Source: SCGC-AG-212-J23 sp036406675
GTDB lineage: Bacteria > Pseudomonadota > Gammaproteobacteria > Burkholderiales > SG8-39
Assembly: GCA_036406675.1 (NCBI GenBank)
Contig: DASXAO010000047.1
Location: forward strand, 12,068-76,067
Length of the DNA: 64,000 nt
Reading direction: 5' to 3'
Below the pieces are notes generated by a model. That model ran no database searches, had not been told where the DNA came from, and saw nothing but the letters and a program-made list of their open reading frames with translations. Every line of letters begins with the position of its first letter. Position 1 is the stretch's first letter. Below are positions 59,000-64,000 of this stretch, one piece after another. Made by a program: the position numbers and the translations under genes.

Positions 59000-61237
59000 A
59001 TGAACGCACCGATTTCCCGTCGTGAGTTTCTGCAAGCAAGCGGCGCGCTGGTCGTTTCGGTTCTCGTTCCCTTTGAAGAATCGATTGCGGCAGTCTCTGC
59101 CGCGAGGCAGAACCTGGTCCCGGGCGAGCTCGATTCCTGGATCGCGGTGCTGCCGAGCGGCCGCGTGCAGGCCTTCTTCGGCAAGATGGACATGGGGCAG
59201 AGCCTGGAGCCGGCGATCGCGCAGATCGTGGCCGACGAGCTCGACGTGGCCTTCGAGCGGGTCGACGTGCTGATGGGCGACACGGGCACCTCCTGCAACC
59301 AGGGTGGCGCTTCGGGCAGCACCGGGATCTCGCAAGGCGCGCGCCCTTTGCGCAACGCGGCCGCGGAAGCGCGGCGCGTGCTCGTGCAGGAAGCGTCCAG
59401 GCGGCTCGGCATGTCGGAATCCGATCTGACGGTCGCCGACGGCGTGGTCTCGGGCGGCGGCAAGTCGGTCACGTACGCCCAGCTCATCGGCGGCAAGCGC
59501 TTCAACCGCCAGGTCGAGTGGAACAAGCAGACCGGCAACGCCATGAACATCAAGGTCGAGGCGAAGCCCAAGGCGCCCGCCGCCTACAAGGTGGTCGGCA
59601 AGTCCTTCGCACGGCGCGACGTGGCCTGGAAGGTCTACGGCACCGGCGACTACGTCACGGATCTGCGCCTGCCCGGAATGCTGCACGCGCGCGTGATCCG
59701 GCCGCCGCGTGCGGCGTGCAAGGTGCAAGGCGTGGACGAGGCGTCGGTCAAGGGCATTCCCGGCGTGCGCGTGTTCCGCGAGCGCGACTTTGTCGCGGTG
59801 CTCGCGCCGCGCGAGTGGGACGCCGTCCGCGCGGCGCAGGCGCTGAAGGTCGACTGGCAGGGCCCCGACAACGCGTTCCCGGAGATGGCGAAGCTGCACG
59901 ATTACATCCGCGGCGCCAAGGCGGTGAAGCGTGCGGAGCCGGTCAAGGTCGGCGACACGGCGGCGGCCTTCAAGCAACCGGGCGTGCGCATCGTCGAGGC
60001 GGAGTACGAGTGGCCGTTCCAGTCGCACGCCTGCATGGGGCCGGCCTGCGCGCTGGCGGAAGTCAGGGGCGACTCGTGCACCGTGTGGTCCGGGTCGCAG
60101 AAGCCGCACTTCGTCCGCGACGGTGTCGCGGCGCTCCTCGGCATGCCGCAGGAGAAGGTGCGCACCATCTGGGTCACCGGCCCGGGCTCCTACGGGCGCA
60201 ACGACGCCGGCGACGCGGCGCTCGAGGCGGCGTATCTCGCCAAGGCCGTCGGCAAGCCGGTGCGCGTGCAGGGCATGCGCGCCGACGGCACCGCCTGGGA
60301 CCCGAAGGGCCCGGCGAGCCTGCACAGCGCGCGCGCCGCGATCGATGCCTCGGGCCGCGTGGTGGCCTACGAGTTCCTCGCGAAAGGCTTCTCGCGGCAG
60401 CACATCGCCACCAACGAGTCGAAGCCCGCCGACAGCCTGATCGGGCAGGCGCTCGGCATCGAGGCGAAGCCGACCTGGATCTTCGGCGCGCCGGAGGAGT
60501 CCTACACCTTCGACAACAAGCTCCTCGCGTGGGAGACGATCGCGCCGCTCGCGGAGAACTACTCGCCGCTGCGCACCGCGCACCTGCGCGATCCCGTCGG
60601 GCCGGAGCTGCATTTCGCGAGCGAGTCCTTCATGGACGAGCTCGCCGCGGCGGCGGGCGAGGATCCCGTCGCGTTCCGCCTCAAGTACCTCTCGAATCCG
60701 CGCCACGCCGCGGTGGTGAAGGCGGTTGCGGAGAAGGCGAACTGGAAGCCGCGGACTACGCCGTCCAAGACCGGCAAGGGCCGCGGGCTCGCGTTCGCCG
60801 AGAGGAACGGCACTTCGGTCGCGGCGATAGCCGACGTCGAGGTCGATCGCGCCACCGGCCGGGTATGGGCGCGGCGCTTCTTCGTCGCGCACGACTGCGG
60901 CCTGATCATCAACCCGATGGGGCTGCGCCAGACCATCGAAGGCAACGTGGTGCAGGGCACCTCGCGCGCGCTGCTCGAGGAGGTGCGCTTCGACCGCGAC
61001 ACGGTGAAGAGCGTCGACTGGGCGAGCTACCCGATCCTCGAGATGCCCGACGCGCCCGAGTCGATCGAGATCGTGCTCATCGACCGTCCGGAGGTGGCGC
61101 CGAGCGGCGCGGGCGAGCCCTCCATCCGCGTCATTCCGTCGGCGCTTGCCAACGCGGTGTACGACGCGACCGGCGTGCGCATGCGCAAGGCGCCGCTCAG
61201 CCCGGAGCGCGTGAAGGCCGCGCTCGGCGCGTCCTAG
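59000..61237 (+). CDS. molybdenum hydroxylase large subunit (IorB-like), Tat-exported
   Basis: 745 residues. A twin-arginine signal (SRREFLQASGALVVSV) sends the cofactor-loaded enzyme to the periplasm together with its small subunit. Xanthine-oxidase-family features: GKMDMGQSLEPAIAQIVADEL, QGGASGSTG, QSHACMGPACALA, and the catalytic glutamate in SGAGEPSIRVIPSALANAV. The IorB/QuiD-like class hydroxylates N-heterocycles or oxidises aldehydes using water. Starts 10 bp after the small subunit gene. It would be the first step of the island's pathway. Confidence 0.91.
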   Translation: MNAPISRREFLQASGALVVSVLVPFEESIAAVSAARQNLVPGELDSWIAVLPSGRVQAFFGKMDMGQSLEPAIAQIVADELDVAFERVDVLMGDTGTSCNQGGASGSTGISQGARPLRNAAAEARRVLVQEASRRLGMSESDLTVADGVVSGGGKSVTYAQLIGGKRFNRQVEWNKQTGNAMNIKVEAKPKAPAAYKVVGKSFARRDVAWKVYGTGDYVTDLRLPGMLHARVIRPPRAACKVQGVDEASVKGIPGVRVFRERDFVAVLAPREWDAVRAAQALKVDWQGPDNAFPEMAKLHDYIRGAKAVKRAEPVKVGDTAAAFKQPGVRIVEAEYEWPFQSHACMGPACALAEVRGDSCTVWSGSQKPHFVRDGVAALLGMPQEKVRTIWVTGPGSYGRNDAGDAALEAAYLAKAVGKPVRVQGMRADGTAWDPKGPASLHSARAAIDASGRVVAYEFLAKGFSRQHIATNESKPADSLIGQALGIEAKPTWIFGAPEESYTFDNKLLAWETIAPLAENYSPLRTAHLRDPVGPELHFASESFMDELAAAAGEDPVAFRLKYLSNPRHAAVVKAVAEKANWKPRTTPSKTGKGRGLAFAERNGTSVAAIADVEVDRATGRVWARRFFVAHDCGLIINPMGLRQTIEGNVVQGTSRALLEEVRFDRDTVKSVDWASYPILEMPDAPESIEIVLIDRPEVAPSGAGEPSIRVIPSALANAVYDATGVRMRKAPLSPERVKAALGAS

Positions 61238-61245
61238 AAAAAGAA

Positions 61246-61275
61246 AACGGCGTCCGCCTCGCGGCGGACGCCGTT
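61246..61275 (-). terminator. rho-independent terminator between two convergent genes
   Basis: 13-bp perfect arms (61246-61258 and 61263-61275) around a four-base loop. On the minus strand the stem is followed by a T-rich tract (complement of 61236-61245), so it ends the leftward small-lipoprotein transcript. It may also stop the rightward hydroxylase transcript, though that side has only a weak T-run. Confidence 0.8.
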
Positions 61276-61297
61276 CGAAAATTCTTACTGCCGCGGC

Positions 61298-61477
61298 TTA
61301 GTACTCGAAAACTTGGCCGCGCGGGGCGCTGTCCGGAATGTTCGCGCCCGAGTACCAGTAGCGCACTTCGGTCTGCGCGGCGTTCGCCGTCGAGACCATC
61401 GCCACCTGCTCGACGGACTCCTTGCAACCGGTCACCGCCACGAGCATCACCAGCGCCATCGCTTTGATCAGTTTCAT
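61298..61477 (-). CDS. small lipoprotein
   Basis: 59 residues. Signal KLIKAMALVMLVAVTGC with the lipobox VTGC, leaving a mature peptide of about 42 residues (KESVEQVAMVSTANAAQTEV..), without other cysteines. Function unknown. An independent transcript is likely, ended by the strong terminator at 61246. Confidence 0.65.
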   Translation of the reverse strand: MKLIKAMALVMLVAVTGCKESVEQVAMVSTANAAQTEVRYWYSGANIPDSAPRGQVFEY

Positions 61478-61751
61478 TGTCGAGCTCCCTGTGTTTGGTT
61501 GGGGTTGAAACACGGTGCTCATCCTCTCAGCGCGAACTCGCGTGAACAAGAGACTTGACAGGCCTTAACCGCGCCTCGGTGTCATGAAGGTTTAGAACCG
61601 CGCACTATGTCCGGCGCGCGCACTCGATGCGTGAAAAAAAACCGGATTCAACTCTGCTTGCATCTTGTTGACGAACGCTTGCGCACGCGCGCGCGGCGAG
61701 CATGTAGTGTGGCGCCGCCATTTCATGAAATCACCAGCTAAGGGAGGCGTC
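61478..61751. other. intergenic region, 274 bp
   Basis: No recognised gene. Promoters for the leftward small lipoprotein and the rightward 58-residue gene must lie here. A TTGACG box (around 61668) is a possible -35 element for the rightward gene, without a good -10 match. Confidence 0.35.
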
Positions 61752-61928
61752 ATGAAAGCGCAGTGGCCATACGCAGCGGCGAATCATGCGGACCAACGTG
61801 GCGACAAGAGCTCGCTCGACGAGCGCACACGCATGCGCACGCGCTACCAGCCCGCGGAGCGCGACGAAACGCTGCCGGCGCCGGGCGACACCACGATCTC
61901 GTTGACCGTCAAGGCGCTGCGCGGCTGA
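61752..61928 (+). CDS. 58-residue hydrophilic protein of unknown function
   Basis: ATG five bases after AGGGAGG. The product is hydrophilic and charged (ANHADQRGDKSSLDERTRMR), without a signal or membrane segment, and is probably disordered. The strong ribosome-binding site is the main evidence for a gene. Family not recognised. Confidence 0.5.
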   Translation: MKAQWPYAAANHADQRGDKSSLDERTRMRTRYQPAERDETLPAPGDTTISLTVKALRG

Positions 61929-62180
61929 AGCGATGCGTGCGGAAATTCACATTGCCCGGCGCGCGCGCGTGCGGAATTCCGCGCCGCGCGAGCTTGCGAC
62001 TTCACTTGAAGTGAATCGCGAAACTGGATGGCGCGATAACAAACTTTGTCGCCGCGCCCGTGACATTTGTTCTTGCCTCCACTTCATAGGTGGGTATCCT
62101 GCCACTTCAAATAAACGCACTAACGGCCTGATCCGCAATAACAAGGGCAAAGCCGGGTGCGACAAATGGGGGCGGTAGCA
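61929..62180. promoter_or_regulatory. upstream region of the pil chemotaxis-like operon
   Basis: 252 bp. Contains the perfect palindrome TTCACTT-G-AAGTGAA (62001-62015), which extends with a one-base bulge to GCGA...TCGC, and two more CACTTCA copies further down (around 62080 and 62103). These could be operators or hairpins for pilG expression. No coding signal. Confidence 0.4.
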
Positions 62181-62582
62181 ATGCCAGAGGCGACCCAGGG
62201 ACCGATCAAAGTCCTGGTTATCGACGACAGCAACACGATCCGGCGCAGCGCGGAGATGTTTCTGCGCCAGGCCGGCTTCGAAGTCATCCTCGCCGAGGAC
62301 GGATTCGATGCGCTCGCGAAGATCAGCGACCACCAGCCGCGCGTCATCTTCGTCGACATCATGATGCCGCGCCTCGACGGCTATCAGACCTGCGCGCTGA
62401 TCAAGCAGCACCCGCAGCTCAAATCCACGCCGGTGATCATGCTGTCCTCGAAGGACGGCGTGTTCGACCGCGCGCGCGGCAGGCTTGCCGGCTCGGACCG
62501 CTACCTCACCAAGCCGTTCACGAAGGAAGGCCTGATCCAGGCCGTGCACGAAACGATCAACCTCACTCCCCTCGCCAGTTGA
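62181..62582 (+). CDS. pilG: twitching-motility response regulator PilG
   Basis: 133 residues, a single receiver domain. Phosphoacceptor aspartate in IFVDIMMPRLDGYQTCALIK, acid pair VIDDS, and lysine in LTKPF. This sequence is almost word-for-word PilG of Pseudomonas. The ATG at 62181 gives the usual length; an in-frame ATG at 62157 is possible. PilG of the Chp/Pil system controls type IV pilus extension. Followed by pilH and pilI. Confidence 0.92.
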   Translation: MPEATQGPIKVLVIDDSNTIRRSAEMFLRQAGFEVILAEDGFDALAKISDHQPRVIFVDIMMPRLDGYQTCALIKQHPQLKSTPVIMLSSKDGVFDRARGRLAGSDRYLTKPFTKEGLIQAVHETINLTPLAS

Positions 62583-62593
62583 AAGGTCATGCC

Positions 62594-62959
62594 ATGACGA
62601 TCAAGACGATTCTCGTAGTAGACGACTCGCCCACCGACCGCCAGCACCTCACCGACGTCCTCACCAAGGCCGGCTACAAGGTGACTGGCGCGGCCAGCGC
62701 CGAGGAGGCGCTCGCCAAGGTGAAGCAGGCGAAGCCCGACCTCGTCCTCATGGACGTGGTGATGCCCGGACAGAACGGCTTCCAGGCGACGCGCGCGCTG
62801 TCGACCGACGAGGCGACCAAGCACATCCCCATCATCATCTGCAGCACCAAGGGACAGGAGACCGACAAGGTCTGGGGACTGCGCCAGGGCGCCAAGGACT
62901 ACCTGGTGAAGCCGGTGAAGCCGGCTGACCTGCTCGCCAAGATCGCGGCGCTCGGCTAA
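62594..62959 (+). CDS. pilH: twitching-motility response regulator PilH
   Basis: 121 residues, a single receiver domain, the same length as Pseudomonas PilH. Acid pair VVDDSPTD, phosphoacceptor in LVLMDVVMPGQNGFQATR, ETDKVWGLRQGAKDYLVKPV. GAAAGG upstream fits the ATG at 62594. It counteracts PilG by draining phosphate from the ChpA kinase in the model system. Stop overlaps the pilI start by one base. Confidence 0.92.
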   Translation: MTIKTILVVDDSPTDRQHLTDVLTKAGYKVTGAASAEEALAKVKQAKPDLVLMDVVMPGQNGFQATRALSTDEATKHIPIIICSTKGQETDKVWGLRQGAKDYLVKPVKPADLLAKIAALG

Positions 62960-63462
62960 TGGCTTCCCGCACCTCCCTTCGGGATTACCAGCGCGACCTC
63001 TCGGAGCGCCTGCAGAGCGCCAAGGGCGCGGCCACCGCGTCGCTGCTCGGCGTGCAGGTGGACGACGAGGCGTGGCTGGTCGACCTGCGGGAGGCGGGCG
63101 AGGTGATTCCGGTGCCGCCGATCACGCCGCTGCCGCTGACGCGCCCCTGGTTCAAGGGGCTCACCAACATCCGCGGCAACCTGTACAGCGTGATCGATTT
63201 CCCGGCGATGCTGCAGAAGCGGGCGGTGGCCGCGGGCGACCAGGCCCGGCTGCTGCTCCTGGGCGAGCGCTTCCGCCTCGGCGCGGCGCTGCTCATCGAC
63301 CGCTCGCTCGGCCTGCGCAATCCGGCGCAGCTCGAGAAAAAGGAGGGGAAGCTGCCCATGTGGGTCCGCGCCCAGTACGCGGACGCCGAGGGCAGGATTT
63401 GGAAGGAACTCGACGTGGTGCAGCTCGCGCAGCACCCGGACTTTCTTGGAGTGGGGACCTAA
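62959..63462 (+). CDS. pilI: CheW-like coupling protein PilI
   Basis: 167 residues. CheW fold: SLLGVQVDDEAWLVDLREAGEVIPVPPITPLPLTRPWFKGLTNIRGNLYSVIDF. Couples the receptor PilJ to the ChpA kinase in type IV pilus control. Usually pilJ follows; here the next gene encodes a periplasmic receptor. Confidence 0.88.
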   Translation: MASRTSLRDYQRDLSERLQSAKGAATASLLGVQVDDEAWLVDLREAGEVIPVPPITPLPLTRPWFKGLTNIRGNLYSVIDFPAMLQKRAVAAGDQARLLLLGERFRLGAALLIDRSLGLRNPAQLEKKEGKLPMWVRAQYADAEGRIWKELDVVQLAQHPDFLGVGT

Positions 63463-63464
63463 AC

Positions 63465-64000
63465 ATGAAAAAGCTATTGCTCGTCGTTGCGGCGCTCGTC
63501 TCGCAGCCCGCGTTCTCGCAGGGGGTCACGTCCGACCGCATCCTGCTCGGCCAATCGGTCGCGCTGACCGGCCCGGCGGCCGAGCTCGGCATCCAGATGC
63601 GCAACGGGGCGAAGACCTACTTCGACCACGTCAACGCCCTGGGCGGCGTGCACGGTCGCAAGATCGAGCTGATCACGCTCGACGACGGCTACGAGCCGAC
63701 GCGCACCGCGCCGAACACCAAGAAGCTGATCGAGGAGAACAAGGTGTTCGCCCTGTTCGGCTACGTCGGCACCCCGACCAGCTCGGCGGCGATGCCGATC
63801 TTCACCGAGGCGAAGGTGCCGTTCTTCGGCGCGTTCACCGGCGCGGAGGTGTTCCGCCAGCCGTTCAACCGCTACATCTTCAACGTGCGCGCGAGCTACT
63901 ACGACGAGACCGACAAGATCGTCGAGCAGGTCGTGTCGACCGGCGGCAAGAACATCGCGGTGTTCTACCAGAACGACGGCTACGGCCAGGCCGGCCTGAA
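63465..64000 (+). CDS. Leu/Ile/Val-type ABC receptor, 5' part (cut by window end)
   Basis: 178 codons visible. Signal peptide cleaved after AFS. Type I periplasmic binding fold of the LivK family (ILLGQSVALTGPAAELGIQMRNGAKTYFD, GYVGTPTSSAAMPIF). It starts 3 bp after pilI, in the place of pilJ, so it may be a sensor for the pilus chemosensory system or a separate receptor gene inserted in the operon. The 3' end lies beyond 64000. Confidence 0.85.
   Translation, partial: MKKLLLVVAALVSQPAFSQGVTSDRILLGQSVALTGPAAELGIQMRNGAKTYFDHVNALGGVHGRKIELITLDDGYEPTRTAPNTKKLIEENKVFALFGYVGTPTSSAAMPIFTEAKVPFFGAFTGAEVFRQPFNRYIFNVRASYYDETDKIVEQVVSTGGKNIAVFYQNDGYGQAGL

Overview
The window is GC-rich, densely packed, almost fully coding DNA, most likely from a betaproteobacterium (Burkholderiales or Nitrosomonadales-like, possibly uncultivated). 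The evidence is two Bug/TctC-type periplasmic receptors, two branched-chain-amino-acid-type ABC loci, TRAP transport, an mltD-rnhA-dnaQ neighbourhood, a pilGHI cluster, and frequent GTG/TTG starts with 1-17 bp gene overlaps. I see no tRNA, rRNA, CRISPR array, transposase or phage gene.

Layout. 1-3.6 kb: the end of a UbiA-type prenyltransferase and a LolD/FtsX-type ABC pair. 3.9-6.8 kb: sulfate assimilation (cysH, cysD, cysN). 6.8-11 kb: a membrane spermidine-synthase-like protein and small envelope or unknown proteins. 11.1-16.5 kb: a divergent cluster of two [2Fe-2S] ferredoxins and a small unknown protein facing a haem-oxygenase-like diiron protein, an aldehyde dehydrogenase, a GlcG/HbpS-like protein, a Bug receptor and a GntR regulator. 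16.5-21 kb: CDF exporter, SemiSWEET, peptidoglycan-binding protein, PpiD, FabI. 21-27.3 kb: a YejABEF-like ABC importer. 27.3-33.6 kb: three tandem MltD-like lytic transglycosylases, then methyltransferase, rnhA and dnaQ. 34-41.4 kb: acyl-CoA synthetase, crotonase-like protein and a complete LivGFKHM transporter. 41.4-46.8 kb: a low-GC orphan gene, a Bug/cysteine-synthase/Tat-hydrolase operon, and a b561/PepSY/Spy trio. 46.9-61.2 kb: a large catabolic island. 61.3-64 kb: small orphans, pilG-pilH-pilI and the start of an amino-acid-type receptor.

Two regions look like undescribed systems. In the first (11.1-16.5 kb), the protein usually annotated PqqC/TenA-like keeps six possible metal ligands (E85, H92, E148, H179, D183, H186) at spacings matching the diiron protein CADD. 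It faces two ferredoxins that could supply electrons, and TTGTATAC-type palindromes on both sides of the shared promoter region make the GntR protein an obvious candidate regulator. In the second (46.9-61.2 kb), a TRAP importer and a two-subunit molybdenum hydroxylase diverge from a long coupled operon: CoA ligase, thiolase-fold protein without Cys/His, DUF35-SDR fusion without the SDR tyrosine, cyclase, racemase-fold protein without both cysteines, aconitase-type hydratase, and cyclic amidohydrolase. This suggests ring hydroxylation, ring opening and CoA-dependent cleavage of an unknown, perhaps N-heterocyclic, compound.

A family of nested intergenic palindromes (core GGGGTCWGACCCC and relatives) recurs at 23.1, 33.6, 50.9 and 56.6 kb, with a possible relative at 3.8 kb. 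In several places it supplies stop codons, C-terminal codons or start-site context to neighbouring genes.
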